Assembly: GCF_000214135.1 (NCBI RefSeq)
Contig: NZ_AFIE01000001.1
Location: 186,001-250,000, forward strand
From: Acinetobacter sp. P8-3-8
GTDB lineage: Bacteria; Pseudomonadota; Gammaproteobacteria; Pseudomonadales; Moraxellaceae
Direction: 5' to 3'
DNA: 64,000 nucleotides
This document shows, piece by piece, positions 37,256 to 48,631 of this stretch. How positions within the stretch are numbered: position 1 is the first letter of the stretch; the number at the start of each line of letters is the position of its first letter. The position numbers were made by a program, and so were the translations under genes. The notes beneath the pieces are model-generated. The model did not search any database. It was not told the DNA's origin and was given only the letters and a program-made list of their open reading frames with translations.

Positions 37256-40200
37256 ATGGCTATTAGTGACAATGCAGCGACTTATTTGGGCATTCAAAAC
37301 GAAAATGAATTCTATTCAGCACATTATTTATCTGAAGTTTTTGATGGTGATATACGCGATTTAATTCAACAGTGGCAAGCGCAAGAACAACAGGACAGAG
37401 AGAGCCAACAAACTGTTATTTTTGAACCGCCATATCAACGCTTAAAAAACTTAGCACGTTCATATTTTAAAACCCATGAGCAGATTCAGCGCGAACGTAG
37501 TCTAAAAGCATCTTTAGCAGACCGTCGACAATTACACCAACAATTACTGAGTGCTTTGGATATTCCTTTTGCGCCGTATAACCATGTTTTTTCTATGGGT
37601 AATAAGGATGTAGAGCTACCAGTTCTGTCTGCTTATCCAAATCAACAACAACCGAAGTTGATGGTCGTCGAAGTAATCGATAAAGAACAAGATGGTTTTG
37701 ATCTATTTTCACTGGGGTTAGTCAAAGAACAATTCTTTGGACCAGGACCACATGCGGATGGTTTAGTGGGTAAAAACAAAGATAATGTCACCATTAAATG
37801 GTCAGATTTGATTAATGATCATATTTTTAAAATGCAGGAACCACCACGTTGGGTCTTGGTCTTAGGTGATCGACAAGCAATTTTGGTTGATCGTTTTAAA
37901 TGGCTACAAAACCGCGTTTTACGTTTTGATTGGGATGAAATTTTAGGTCGAAAAGATACCAAGACCTTACAGGCCACAACAGCACTGTTATTTAAAGACA
38001 GTCTTGTTCCTGAAGATGGTGATTCGTTACTCGACAGCCTAGATGAAAATGCACATAAGCATGCTTTTGGGGTATCTGAGGACCTGAAATATGCCCTGCG
38101 TGAAGCAATTGAACTCTTAGGCAATGAAGCAACGGAACAGCTTTTACAACGTAAAGATGTGAGTTGGGCAGGTGAAAAAACGGGGCTAAACCCAGAGCAA
38201 CTCTCAAGAGAATGCTTACGGTATATGTATCGTTTGTTGTTCCTATTTTATATTGAAGCACGTCCCGAGCTGGGCTATGTGCCGATTAAAACCAGTCAAA
38301 GCTACTTAAAGGGTTATAGCTTAGAGAGTTTGCGTGACTTGGAAATGGTCCAATTACAAAGTGAACAGTCTTTAAAAGGTCACTATTTCCATCATTCTAT
38401 TCAAAAGCTGTTTAATTTGATTCATACCGGTAAACCGCATGACCAAGGCGATCTTTTGCTTGAGGGTAGTTATAGTGCATCAAGTACGGGTTTAACAGGG
38501 TTTGATATTCATGCTTTAGACAGCCATCTATTTGACCCGAAAAGAACACCATATTTAGAAAAAGTAAAATTTACCAATCAAACATTACAACGCGTCATTC
38601 GCTTAATGTCTTTAACCCGCGAAACGAGCGGTCGTGGTCGTCAGCGCCGTGGTCGTGTTAGTTATGCGCAACTTGGTATTAACCAATTAGGTGCAGTTTA
38701 CGAAGCACTGTTAAGTTATCGTGGCTTCTTTGCCAAAGAAGACTTATATGAGGTGAAGCGACCGCAGGACAATTACGATGAGCTGCATGAAGGCTATTTT
38801 GTTACTGCAACAGAAATTGATAGCTATGCGGATGATGAAAAAGTCTATGAGAGAAATGACGAAGGACTAAAAGTCCTCAAGAAACATCCTAAAGGTAAGT
38901 TTATTTATCGTTTAGCTGGTCGTGACCGTCAAAAGTCAGCCAGTTATTACACACCAGAGGTTCTGACCAAGAGCTTGGTGAAATACACCTTACGTGAAAA
39001 ACTCGGTGCAGATTTAGAAAAAGTCAGTGCAGATGACATTTTAAAACTCACGGTATGTGAACCAGCAATGGGTTCAGCCGCATTCTTGAACGAAGCTGTC
39101 AACCAATTGGCCGAAGCGTATTTAGTGAAGAAGCAATCTGAGCTCAATCAACGTATTGAGATGAAAGATTATCAGCATGAACTACAAACGGTCAAAATGC
39201 ACATTGCCGACCATAATGTATTTGGTGTCGATTTAAACTCGATTGCGGTTGAACTTGCAGAAGTGTCTTTATGGCTAAACTCGATTAATGGTTCAAATCA
39301 GGTGCCATGGTTTGGCTATCAATTATTTAACGGTAACTCGCTGATTGGTGCACGCCGTCAAGTCTATGACGAGAAGCAGATTAAAACCAAAGTCAAAGCG
39401 GATAAATGGTTTAACTTTGCACCGAAGCGTTTAGCACCTGAAAGTTTGGCTCGGAAAAAATCAGATCGAGCTAAAACTGAAGTTTACCATTTCTTGTTGC
39501 CTGATCCTGATATGGCAAACGTGACAGACCGTGATGCCAAAGCGTTAAAGCCCGAAAAATTTGAAACAATTAAGAATTGGCGTAAAGGATTTTTATCTAA
39601 TTTAGAAGCTTGGGAAATTGAGACGTTACAACAATTTTGTGATGTGATTGATGAGCTTTGGGCACAGCATGTTCAAACTTTAAGAGCCGACCGTGCCCGT
39701 ACGGAAGATCAATTTAAAATTTGGGGGCAAGCGTCTAAAGGTCAAACCACAACGACTGCGGCTAAAGATGAAATCCATGCCAATGGTATTTTTAACCACG
39801 ATGCGCCAATTGCGACGCCGTATCACCGTTTGAAATTGGTGATGGATTATTGGTGTGCGTTATGGTTTTGGCCTATTGAAAAAGCAGATTTACTGCCTGA
39901 CCGTGCGACATGGATGATGGAGCTCAAGCTTGTACTGGAAAGTGAAGTGTATGATTTCCATCAACCTGAACAAGGTGGTTTTGATTTTGATGCAGCAGTC
40001 GTAGAAACACAACCCACTTTAACGGGTTTTGAAAAACCTCAGCATGATTTATTTGGGGATGATCAACTGAGCTTAACAGTACAAGAAGAGAAACTGAGTC
40101 AAGTTTTAACGGCAAAGGGTGAGTTGCATTTACCGAGTCTGTATAAGCAACATCCACGTTTACAATTGGTGAAAGAGCTTGCAGATAAGTTTAAGTTTTT

Positions 40201-42247
40201 TCATTGGGAGCTGACTTTTGCGGATGTGTTTGCTGACCGTGGTGGTTTTGATGTGATGTTGGGGAATCCGCCGTGGTTAAAGGTAGAGTGGAATGAAGGA
40301 GGGGTTTTAGGGGATTATAATCCAGAGTTTGTGATTAGAAGAAAAGATGCCAATCAATTAAGATTACAAAGAAATAATTCCTTTCAATTAAACCCAACTT
40401 TATTAAATGCTTGGTTCACTGAGTTAGAGGAAGCTGAATATGGGCAAAACTTTCTAAATTCAGCTCAGAATTATCCAGCTTTAGCAGGGCAAAAAGCTAA
40501 CCTATATAAGTGTTTTTTGCCTCAAGCATGGGATATTCAACTTAATTTAAAAGGGATTTGCGGATTTTTACATCCTGAAAGTATTTATGATGATTTAAAC
40601 GGTGGTGGATTTAGGAAACAAGTGTATGAAAGACTAAAGAGTCACTTCCAATTTCATAATGAATTAAGCTTGTTTGAAGATGTACATCACTCTACAAAAT
40701 TCTCAATTAATATTTATCAATCTACGAGTGAAAATAAAATAAATTTTAAAAATATAGCCAATTTATTTCATCCTTTAACAATTGATAAGTGTTTTAACCA
40801 CAATGGTTCTGGGTATGTGCCGGGAATAAAAGATGAAAAAAATAAATGGAATATTAATGGTCATAAAAATAGAATATTATTTATAGATATTAATAAATTG
40901 GAGGTTTTTCGAAAATTATATGATCCTGATGAGACTATCCCTAGTAGAGCCAAATTATCAGCAATTCATTCTACAGAAATTTTTTCAACGTTAGAAAAAT
41001 TTGCTCAACAAGATAAAGTCTTATCTAACATTAAACATGAAGTTATTTCTAATGTTATGTTTGATGAAAATATGAGTAAGAAAAAGATGATCTTGAAAAA
41101 GGAAACAACTTTTTGCAGTAGCTTAGATAATGTTGTTATTTCTGGACCAAATTTTTTTGTAGCGAATTTATTTTATAAAACTCCAAGATCAAAATGTAAT
41201 TTAAGTAGCGATTATGATGTTATTGATTTAAATGAGTTAGGAGAAAATTATCTCCCACGAACCAATTATCAACTTTTAAAGGACGTTAAAGAAGTTAAGA
41301 GCAGCTTACCATTAGTCCCTTGGGGTAAAGATCATGATTCGGAGAAATCATTTATTGATTTCTATCGCTTTTGTAATAGACGGATGTTTGGTGTATCTTC
41401 AGAAAGATCTTTAATTTCTTGTATTGTTCCGCCTAAACTATTACATATCAATACAGCTGTAACAACTGTGATAAAGGATTATGAAATATTAGTTGGTTTT
41501 GCAGGATGTACTTTCTCATTGGTTTATGACTTTTTTTTAAAGACAACTGGAAAATCTGATCTTTATGGAAGTCAATTGCTAGGACTACCTTATTTTACAA
41601 GTAAAGAAATAAAATTAAGAGCACTACTATTAGTTTGTTTAACCTCAGAGTTTTCAAAACTTTGGCAAGCAGTTTGGATAGATAGTTTTCAAAAAGACTC
41701 TTGGACTACTGATGTTTTAGTGGATAACAATAAAATTACAAGATTAAATATTAAATGGGATTCAACTTTAGTTTTACGAACAGACTTTGAACGCCGTCAA
41801 GCACTTCTGGAAATTGACGTACTTGTTGCCATGGAACTCGGTATGACCCTACAGGAATTACTCACCATTTACCGTGTGCAATTCCCAGTCATGCAACAGT
41901 ATGAACGTGAAACCTATTACGACCAAAGCGGACGTATTGTCTTTACCCCATCAAAAGGTCTTGTTGGCGTAGGTTTAGCACGTAAAGCAGGACCTCGTGA
42001 TCCATCGGTCATCATTGAGCATCCAGATGGGAAAAAAGAAAGCAAACCACTCGGTTGGACCGAAGCCCAAAAGCTACCAGATGGCACAAAAATCCATAGA
42101 ACCATTTTAGATGATACTCAACCGGGTGGACCTGTTGAGCGTGTGATTACTTATACCAGTCCATGGTATTTACCAAATCGAGAAGAAGATTATAAACAAG
42201 CGTGGGACGTGTTTACGGCACGATTCAAAGCGCAAGAGGGTGTGTAA
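37256..42247 (+). CDS. Giant adenine-specific DNA methyltransferase (DrmMI/Eco57I type)
   Basis: The 1663-residue gamma-class N6-adenine methylase has motif I VCEPAMGSAAFLNEAV near residue 600, FGVDLNSIAVELAEVSLWLN (motif II-III region) near 660, and catalytic motif IV NPPW at about 1003-1006, giving an unusual 400-residue insertion between I and IV. Residues about 1025-1505 are the likely target-recognition region and are visibly more AT-rich than the flanks. The N-terminus (about 1-300) is nuclease-sized and acidic but shows no clear PD-(D/E)xK motif to my eye. In class I DISARM this enzyme marks self DNA. Confidence 0.82.
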   Translation: MAISDNAATYLGIQNENEFYSAHYLSEVFDGDIRDLIQQWQAQEQQDRESQQTVIFEPPYQRLKNLARSYFKTHEQIQRERSLKASLADRRQLHQQLLSALDIPFAPYNHVFSMGNKDVELPVLSAYPNQQQPKLMVVEVIDKEQDGFDLFSLGLVKEQFFGPGPHADGLVGKNKDNVTIKWSDLINDHIFKMQEPPRWVLVLGDRQAILVDRFKWLQNRVLRFDWDEILGRKDTKTLQATTALLFKDSLVPEDGDSLLDSLDENAHKHAFGVSEDLKYALREAIELLGNEATEQLLQRKDVSWAGEKTGLNPEQLSRECLRYMYRLLFLFYIEARPELGYVPIKTSQSYLKGYSLESLRDLEMVQLQSEQSLKGHYFHHSIQKLFNLIHTGKPHDQGDLLLEGSYSASSTGLTGFDIHALDSHLFDPKRTPYLEKVKFTNQTLQRVIRLMSLTRETSGRGRQRRGRVSYAQLGINQLGAVYEALLSYRGFFAKEDLYEVKRPQDNYDELHEGYFVTATEIDSYADDEKVYERNDEGLKVLKKHPKGKFIYRLAGRDRQKSASYYTPEVLTKSLVKYTLREKLGADLEKVSADDILKLTVCEPAMGSAAFLNEAVNQLAEAYLVKKQSELNQRIEMKDYQHELQTVKMHIADHNVFGVDLNSIAVELAEVSLWLNSINGSNQVPWFGYQLFNGNSLIGARRQVYDEKQIKTKVKADKWFNFAPKRLAPESLARKKSDRAKTEVYHFLLPDPDMANVTDRDAKALKPEKFETIKNWRKGFLSNLEAWEIETLQQFCDVIDELWAQHVQTLRADRARTEDQFKIWGQASKGQTTTTAAKDEIHANGIFNHDAPIATPYHRLKLVMDYWCALWFWPIEKADLLPDRATWMMELKLVLESEVYDFHQPEQGGFDFDAAVVETQPTLTGFEKPQHDLFGDDQLSLTVQEEKLSQVLTAKGELHLPSLYKQHPRLQLVKELADKFKFFHWELTFADVFADRGGFDVMLGNPPWLKVEWNEGGVLGDYNPEFVIRRKDANQLRLQRNNSFQLNPTLLNAWFTELEEAEYGQNFLNSAQNYPALAGQKANLYKCFLPQAWDIQLNLKGICGFLHPESIYDDLNGGGFRKQVYERLKSHFQFHNELSLFEDVHHSTKFSINIYQSTSENKINFKNIANLFHPLTIDKCFNHNGSGYVPGIKDEKNKWNINGHKNRILFIDINKLEVFRKLYDPDETIPSRAKLSAIHSTEIFSTLEKFAQQDKVLSNIKHEVISNVMFDENMSKKKMILKKETTFCSSLDNVVISGPNFFVANLFYKTPRSKCNLSSDYDVIDLNELGENYLPRTNYQLLKDVKEVKSSLPLVPWGKDHDSEKSFIDFYRFCNRRMFGVSSERSLISCIVPPKLLHINTAVTTVIKDYEILVGFAGCTFSLVYDFFLKTTGKSDLYGSQLLGLPYFTSKEIKLRALLLVCLTSEFSKLWQAVWIDSFQKDSWTTDVLVDNNKITRLNIKWDSTLVLRTDFERRQALLEIDVLVAMELGMTLQELLTIYRVQFPVMQQYERETYYDQSGRIVFTPSKGLVGVGLARKAGPRDPSVIIEHPDGKKESKPLGWTEAQKLPDGTKIHRTILDDTQPGGPVERVITYTSPWYLPNREEDYKQAWDVFTARFKAQEGV

Positions 42248-42250
42248 AGG

Positions 42251-45200
42251 ATGTTTCCGAGTTTAATTTCAAAAGATATAGAGCAAGCATTAAAAAGTTT
42301 TATTACAACAGGGTACGAAACGGAAACACCACACTTTAAAGGCAAGTTTGAAGCACTGGTTGATAAAGACGCAAATGGGGAAGCTTTTTTTAAAGGACCT
42401 TATGTCTCTTTAGGGCTACCTTTTGCTAAAAATCCTAAAGCGACTTGTCATTTTTTCCCAAACTTCAAAACAGAACATTCACCGTTTGCACATCAGGAAA
42501 AAGCATGGCAACGTCTTGTTGGAGAAACTGCAAAACCAACTTTGGTTGCTACAGGCACGGGGTCGGGTAAAACAGAATGTTTCTTATATCCATTGTTGAA
42601 TCATTGCTTAGAACAAGCAGGTAAAGGCATTAAAGCCATTATCATTTACCCAATGAACGCTTTGGCAACCGACCAAGCGAAACGTTTTGCCGAAGTCATC
42701 CATAACACTCCTGAACTAAAAAATCGTGTCAATGTCGGGCTATTTGTCGGTCAAGATGATAATGCAGCCAGTGGCACCAAACAAATGTCAGCAACGCAAG
42801 TCATTACCGACCATGACACCTTGCGTAAGACACCACCAGACATTTTGTTAACCAACTATAAAATGTTGGATTACTTGCTCATGCGTCCTAAAGATCAAAG
42901 TCTTTGGGTGCAAAACAAATCAGACACTTTAAAGTATTTAGTTGTCGATGAATTACATACCTTTGATGGTGCACAAGGTTCTGATTTAGCGATGTTGATT
43001 CGGCGTCTAAAAGCACATTTAAAAACACCAAAGAATCACTTGGTCACGGTGGGGACTTCTGCAACTATTGGCTCTGAAGAAAGCAAAGGGGATTTACTCG
43101 ATTTTGTTTCGAAAATCTTCGATGCGGACTTTACAGCAGACAGTATTATTGGTGAAACACGGGTCAGCCCAGCCGAATTCCAAGCACCGATTGAGTATTA
43201 CAGCATCTCTTATGACTTCGATCCAAAACTGTTAAACCAACAACAGTTTGAATCGGAAGAAGAGTATCTAAAACATCAGGCGTGGTTCTTCTTTGGTAAA
43301 GCATCTGATGGCGGTTTTGACCTCGACCCTAGCAATATGCAATCCCGCCAAGAATTAGGCTTAAAGTTAAAAAGCCATGCTTTCTTCTTAAAACTGTTGA
43401 ATGATGCACAAACCCTGACAGCATTTTCAAGTCTAGTCCCTGAAGCAAGAACATTACCACCAAGTTTAAGATCTTATGCAGAGCATATTCTGATGTCATT
43501 ATTGGCATTGGTATCTCATGCACGTGGAAAAGACTACCCAGGACAACCCTTTGTCTCACTAAGATTCCAAGCATGGATTCGAGAGCTTCGCCGTATTGTC
43601 GCCACGGTAAATAAAGACCCTGAGCATGTACATTTACACTTTCATGACGATTTAAAAAAACAAAAAGATCAAGTGGTATTACCCGTTCTGCAATGTTCGG
43701 AATGTCACGCAACGTCATGGCTTGCTGCAGAAAAGATGGGTGATACCCAGATCGAAACAGACCTACGAAAATTGTATAACCGTTTCTTTAAAAATGATGT
43801 CCAAGCTAAATATTTGATGCCGATTGATCCTGAACAGTGTCAGGATGTTACGGGTGTGGTGAGTTATTTATGTGGGGAGTGTTGCCATCAAAGTGGTGTG
43901 AAAACAGACCAGTGTAATAAATGTGGCTCTAAAAACGTTGTTTGTGTCGTAGAAAGTGCTGAGATTAAAGAAGTTCAAGAAAAGGAGGTAAATACCACCA
44001 AAAAAGAACGGACATGCCCATCTTGTCAATCTCGTAACTCGCTGATTATCTTTGGTTCTCAGGCCGCAAGCCTAACTTCGGTTGCGATTAACCAACTGTT
44101 TTCAAATCAACTCAATCAAGATAAAAAAGTCATCGCTTTTTCCGACTCTGTTCAAGATGCCACTCATCGTGCTGGTTTTTATAGTGCACGTACTTGGGAA
44201 ATGAACCTCAGAACAGGGATGGCACAATACATTGCTAAACATGGCTCAGTGCCTTATTTGGACTTTGTGAATCATTGGTTTGAAGATTATGAACTGAATG
44301 AGAAAAACCCAAATGGTTGGACGCATGAGAAGTTCATTACTGAATTTATTGCGCCTAATTTAGAGTCCCGTGAAACGTATATTGATATGAAAGAGGGTAA
44401 AAACCCTCAACTTGCACAATTATTGGCAGATATTAAGCGTCGCCTTGCATGGGAAGCACTGCACGAGCTCGGTATTAAAAGCCAAACAGGGCGTTCTTTA
44501 CGTCGTACTGGTGTGGCAACTTTGTATTGGGAAGCAACCTTAGTCCATCAAGCAGCGAATCAATTAAAACACGATGCACTTAATCATTTGGGATATGAGC
44601 TGTCTGAAAAACAAGCGCAACAAGTACTGTGGGGCATCTGCCTAAGATTACGTAATCAAGGTGCAATCTATCATCAACTCTTAGAGGGTTATGTAGAGCG
44701 TGGTGGTGATTATTATATTTTAACCAATGACAAGACCTTACCCACCTTTGGTTCGCACTCGCAATTACCTGTATTTCCTGCAAGTGATAAATGTAAGAAT
44801 TTTGAAAGTATCACTTTGAAAAAAGGTCAGAGCTGGTATGAAAAGTGGCTGACTTTGGTTGTACATACAGAACAACTGGTGGCCAAAGACTTTTATAGCA
44901 ATTTGTTTGAATATTGCTTAAAAGCCTTACAAAGTGTGGACTTAGTGGTTGAACGAGTGATTAAAACCAAAGATGCACGAGTCTGGGGTTTAAATCCGCA
45001 AAAACTGTTTGTTACTCATCAGCTCAGTACATTCACCTTACGTGCCTCAGATAGCTTAGATTTATCTCAAGGTCATGGTGAGCTGAATGTTCCACAGCAA
45101 TGGGATGAGGAGATTGAAGATCTTCCATCACTGCAGTTAAACGTAAAGAACAACTCTCGGATGTATGTTTGGAAGAAAGATCACCGTCCATTGAATAATT

Positions 45201-48200
45201 TCTATAGACATTTCTACTTGCATGGGCAAATTAATCGTGTAATTGGACATGAACATACTGGTTTATTGTCACGTTCATTACGTGAAAAAGTTGAAAATCA
45301 GTTCAAAGCCAAAGAAAAATCAGGTGAACGTAAGCCATGGTTTGAAAACCTATTGTCTGCGACACCAACTTTGGAAATGGGTATTGATATTGGTGATCTG
45401 TCATCGGTGATTTTGGCTTCAGTACCACCATCACAGGCAAGCTATTTACAGCGTATTGGTCGAGCTGGACGTTCGACGGGGAACTCTGTGGCGTTAACGG
45501 TTGCCAATGGACAACCACATGATTTGTATTTTTATGCAAATCCATTGCAAATGATGGCGGGCAATGTTGAGCCACCTGCAATTTTCCTAGAAGCTTCGAT
45601 GGTGTTGAAACGACAACTATTCGCATACTGTTTTGATGACTGGGGACGAGCAGAACAAGGTAAGCAAAGTATTCCAGAAACCATGCAATTGGTCATTGGT
45701 GCAGTCAAAACCAATAATACAGACCGTTTCCCATACACTTTAATTGAATACATACGGACCAATCGTGATCGTTTATGGGATGAGTTTAGTGAATTACTGC
45801 CTCCTACAATGAGTGCAGATAATCGTGAACGACTCAAAAAAGTAATCATTAATAATGAAGCTGAAGAAGAGCAAATTGAATGGGTTTTGATTAATCGAAT
45901 TAAAGAGTTAGCAGAGGAAATCAATCGTTTAAATGAGCAGAAGAATGCATTAGAAAAAACGCTGAAGAAAACTGAAGCATTACCTGATGATGAAGAAAAG
46001 AAAAAGAAATTAGAGGAGCTTCATCAGGAAATTACAGGTGTGGCAAGGCTTAAACGTAATATTTATAGCAAAGCGACATTTAATTTTCTAACAGATGAAG
46101 GCTTACTCCCTAACTATGCTTTCCCTGAGGAAGGTACGACATTAAAGTCTGTCATTTTTAGAAAGTCTTCAGATCCCTCGAGTGCTTCACCGTATCATTC
46201 CGAAGAGTATGAATATACACGACCAGCTCATGCAGCAATTAGCGAATTGGCACCGAATAGTATTTTCTATGCGTCGCATCACAAGGTTGAGATTACCCGC
46301 GTCGAAACAGCAAAGGGTAAAGCCATTGAAATGATGCGAATGTGCCCAAGCTGTAGTTATCATGAGACGGTGGGTTCAACGGTCACGGCATCAAGTTGTC
46401 CCCGTTGTGGTGATATTCAATGGGCAGATGTAAGGCAGCAGTTTCCAGTATTGAAATTGGTGCAGGTGTATGCCAATACATTGAAATCTAAGGCGATGCT
46501 ATCTGATGATAGTGAAACACGTGAACCATTATTCTTTAATAAGCAGATGCTCGTGGATGTTGATCCGCAGGATGTGGAACTTGCATATGCTTTTGAAAAC
46601 GAAGATCGACCTTTTGGTTTTGAATTCGTTAAAAAAGCAAAATTTATTGAAATGAATTTTGGTGAAAGTACGGGCTCTACTGACTTAACCTTTTACATCG
46701 CTGGTAAGGAGTTAGAGCGCCCAGGTTTTAGAATCTGCAAGGAATGCGGCACTGTACAAGATAAAAAAGGCCCTGCAAAACATCAGCACTACTGTAGCTT
46801 TGCTAAAAATCAAGATGAAAGTGGCATTGAACAATGTCTGTATTTGTACCGACAATATGTTTCAGAAGCCATCCGTATTCTTATGCCGAGTATGGCTGTA
46901 GCAACGCCAGATGAACAGATCAACTCTTTTGTTGCAGCAATGCAGTTAGGCCTTAAAAAGAAATTTGGCGGCAAAGTCGATCACTTACAAATTATGATTT
47001 CTGAACAGCCTGTTGCTGGTAGTGACTTTAGAGAACGCTACTTAGTAATTTATGACAGCGTTCCTGGTGGTACGGGTTATTTACATGAATTGCTCGCGGA
47101 CCCAAAGCATTTGTTAGATACATTTAAAGCAGCCCAAAAAGTAATGGCTGAATGCTCATGTCAACATGTCATTCCTGAGGTGGATGGTTGCTATCAATGC
47201 TTGTATGCCTATCGTAATTCCTACGGTATGGAAAGCACTTCACGTAAAGTCGCTTTGAATATGTTGCATGAGTTATTACGTGATGATCCGACATTTAAAA
47301 AAGTTGAACACTTAGGGAAAGTGAAAAAAGTGGTTTGGGAGGATAGCCAGCTAGAAGTACGCTTCCCAGAAGCAATGAAAACATTTAATGAACCAGAATT
47401 ACAACCCTTTGTTGGTGGTAAGAAAGTCAGTGTAAAAGTTGATTTGATCAAAGGAAATAAGGCATATCATTTAAGTATTGATAAAGAACAATACCGTATG
47501 GAAATGCATGTCCAATTGGGTCCATCACAGGGCGTTGCTTATGCTTGTGAGCCAGACTTTATTATTTACCCAGAAAATAAAGAAGCAAAGAAAGCAGGCT
47601 TTAAACCGATTGCAATTTTCTTGGACGGTTATGAGTATCATGCACAAAGTGTGCATGATGATTTACTTAAACGTCAGGCACTGCTACGTTCAGGACAGTA
47701 TTGGGTCTGGTCTCTCACATGGCACGATGTGGAATCTAGCTTTGCAAAAAATGAAGTTAAAGTTGCCAATGTATTTCCAAGTGTTGTGGAAGAAACATCA
47801 GCATATACTAGATTGAAAGGAGCACATGAACAAAAATTGAAGCCATATACGCTCAATGATTTACAACTTAATAGTTTTAATTTATTGATGAAATTTTTAA
47901 GTCACCCAAATACAGAAGATCTGCAAAAATTAAGTGCTTTACAAGCTCTACGCTTAATCGACCCGAGGCATAAATCAGATCAAAATTTAGCTCAATGGAA
48001 AAATTTTACTCAGTATTTTCCTTTGGAGTTTAATGAGCTTTCTCAATCTAAGTCACTTCTTTTGGCAAATATATTCGAACTTGGTCATAACGAAAATCAG
48101 CTTAAATTAGCGTATGCTGCAGGTACTGGCATTATTAATAGTCTGGATTTAAACGAACTCATGATTGGTATTCAAGTCCAATTAGGTGAAAAAAATCTCG

Positions 48201-48631
48201 AAGAAACTAAATTGCTGTGGATGAAGTTGTGGCAACTCATGAATTGGTTTCAGTTTTGTCCAAATCTATATGCTGGAGAAATTAAACAAACCAATGAAGG
48301 TGTCTATTCAAGATTGAGTTGGAATACACCGTCTGTTTCAGATCATGATGACTGGTCATTTGTATTTGAAGAGGCATCAGAAGTTATACATCCGTTGCTA
48401 TACGCATTAAAGGATCAATGTATTTCTATGCCTTTAGTTGGCTTTGAGTTAGAAGGTGCTAAAGGTGAAATTTTGGCAGAAGCTGAATTGTTATGGAAAG
48501 ATCAAAAAATCATTGTGCTTTTGCCATATCAATTCGATGACAAAGAAGTATTCGAACAACAAGGGTATTACGTATACCTATTTGAAAATAATTTGGAAAT
48601 ATTAGTAACTGAATTGGGGGATAAGCTATGA
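42251..48631 (+). CDS. 2126-aa DEAD helicase with DUF1998, DrmA-DrmB in one chain or DruE-like
   Basis: Helicase motifs: I, VATGTGSGKTECF (about 99); II, VVDELHTFDGAQGSDLAML (about 232); VI, SYLQRIGRAGRSTGNS (about 1060). Several zinc-type Cys clusters follow: CSECH, CGEC...CNKCGS, CPSC (480-600), CPSC...CPRCGD (about 1364), CKECG (about 1495). The DUF1998 core is YDSVPGGTGYLHELL (about 1600) with CSCQH...GCYQC. Near 1787 FLDGYEYHAQSVHDDLLKRQ is a nuclease-like tail typical of these helicases. DISARM normally has separate DrmA (helicase) and DrmB (DUF1998); here both are in one protein, as in Druantia DruE. Confidence 0.82.
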   Translation: MFPSLISKDIEQALKSFITTGYETETPHFKGKFEALVDKDANGEAFFKGPYVSLGLPFAKNPKATCHFFPNFKTEHSPFAHQEKAWQRLVGETAKPTLVATGTGSGKTECFLYPLLNHCLEQAGKGIKAIIIYPMNALATDQAKRFAEVIHNTPELKNRVNVGLFVGQDDNAASGTKQMSATQVITDHDTLRKTPPDILLTNYKMLDYLLMRPKDQSLWVQNKSDTLKYLVVDELHTFDGAQGSDLAMLIRRLKAHLKTPKNHLVTVGTSATIGSEESKGDLLDFVSKIFDADFTADSIIGETRVSPAEFQAPIEYYSISYDFDPKLLNQQQFESEEEYLKHQAWFFFGKASDGGFDLDPSNMQSRQELGLKLKSHAFFLKLLNDAQTLTAFSSLVPEARTLPPSLRSYAEHILMSLLALVSHARGKDYPGQPFVSLRFQAWIRELRRIVATVNKDPEHVHLHFHDDLKKQKDQVVLPVLQCSECHATSWLAAEKMGDTQIETDLRKLYNRFFKNDVQAKYLMPIDPEQCQDVTGVVSYLCGECCHQSGVKTDQCNKCGSKNVVCVVESAEIKEVQEKEVNTTKKERTCPSCQSRNSLIIFGSQAASLTSVAINQLFSNQLNQDKKVIAFSDSVQDATHRAGFYSARTWEMNLRTGMAQYIAKHGSVPYLDFVNHWFEDYELNEKNPNGWTHEKFITEFIAPNLESRETYIDMKEGKNPQLAQLLADIKRRLAWEALHELGIKSQTGRSLRRTGVATLYWEATLVHQAANQLKHDALNHLGYELSEKQAQQVLWGICLRLRNQGAIYHQLLEGYVERGGDYYILTNDKTLPTFGSHSQLPVFPASDKCKNFESITLKKGQSWYEKWLTLVVHTEQLVAKDFYSNLFEYCLKALQSVDLVVERVIKTKDARVWGLNPQKLFVTHQLSTFTLRASDSLDLSQGHGELNVPQQWDEEIEDLPSLQLNVKNNSRMYVWKKDHRPLNNFYRHFYLHGQINRVIGHEHTGLLSRSLREKVENQFKAKEKSGERKPWFENLLSATPTLEMGIDIGDLSSVILASVPPSQASYLQRIGRAGRSTGNSVALTVANGQPHDLYFYANPLQMMAGNVEPPAIFLEASMVLKRQLFAYCFDDWGRAEQGKQSIPETMQLVIGAVKTNNTDRFPYTLIEYIRTNRDRLWDEFSELLPPTMSADNRERLKKVIINNEAEEEQIEWVLINRIKELAEEINRLNEQKNALEKTLKKTEALPDDEEKKKKLEELHQEITGVARLKRNIYSKATFNFLTDEGLLPNYAFPEEGTTLKSVIFRKSSDPSSASPYHSEEYEYTRPAHAAISELAPNSIFYASHHKVEITRVETAKGKAIEMMRMCPSCSYHETVGSTVTASSCPRCGDIQWADVRQQFPVLKLVQVYANTLKSKAMLSDDSETREPLFFNKQMLVDVDPQDVELAYAFENEDRPFGFEFVKKAKFIEMNFGESTGSTDLTFYIAGKELERPGFRICKECGTVQDKKGPAKHQHYCSFAKNQDESGIEQCLYLYRQYVSEAIRILMPSMAVATPDEQINSFVAAMQLGLKKKFGGKVDHLQIMISEQPVAGSDFRERYLVIYDSVPGGTGYLHELLADPKHLLDTFKAAQKVMAECSCQHVIPEVDGCYQCLYAYRNSYGMESTSRKVALNMLHELLRDDPTFKKVEHLGKVKKVVWEDSQLEVRFPEAMKTFNEPELQPFVGGKKVSVKVDLIKGNKAYHLSIDKEQYRMEMHVQLGPSQGVAYACEPDFIIYPENKEAKKAGFKPIAIFLDGYEYHAQSVHDDLLKRQALLRSGQYWVWSLTWHDVESSFAKNEVKVANVFPSVVEETSAYTRLKGAHEQKLKPYTLNDLQLNSFNLLMKFLSHPNTEDLQKLSALQALRLIDPRHKSDQNLAQWKNFTQYFPLEFNELSQSKSLLLANIFELGHNENQLKLAYAAGTGIINSLDLNELMIGIQVQLGEKNLEETKLLWMKLWQLMNWFQFCPNLYAGEIKQTNEGVYSRLSWNTPSVSDHDDWSFVFEEASEVIHPLLYALKDQCISMPLVGFELEGAKGEILAEAELLWKDQKIIVLLPYQFDDKEVFEQQGYYVYLFENNLEILVTELGDKL

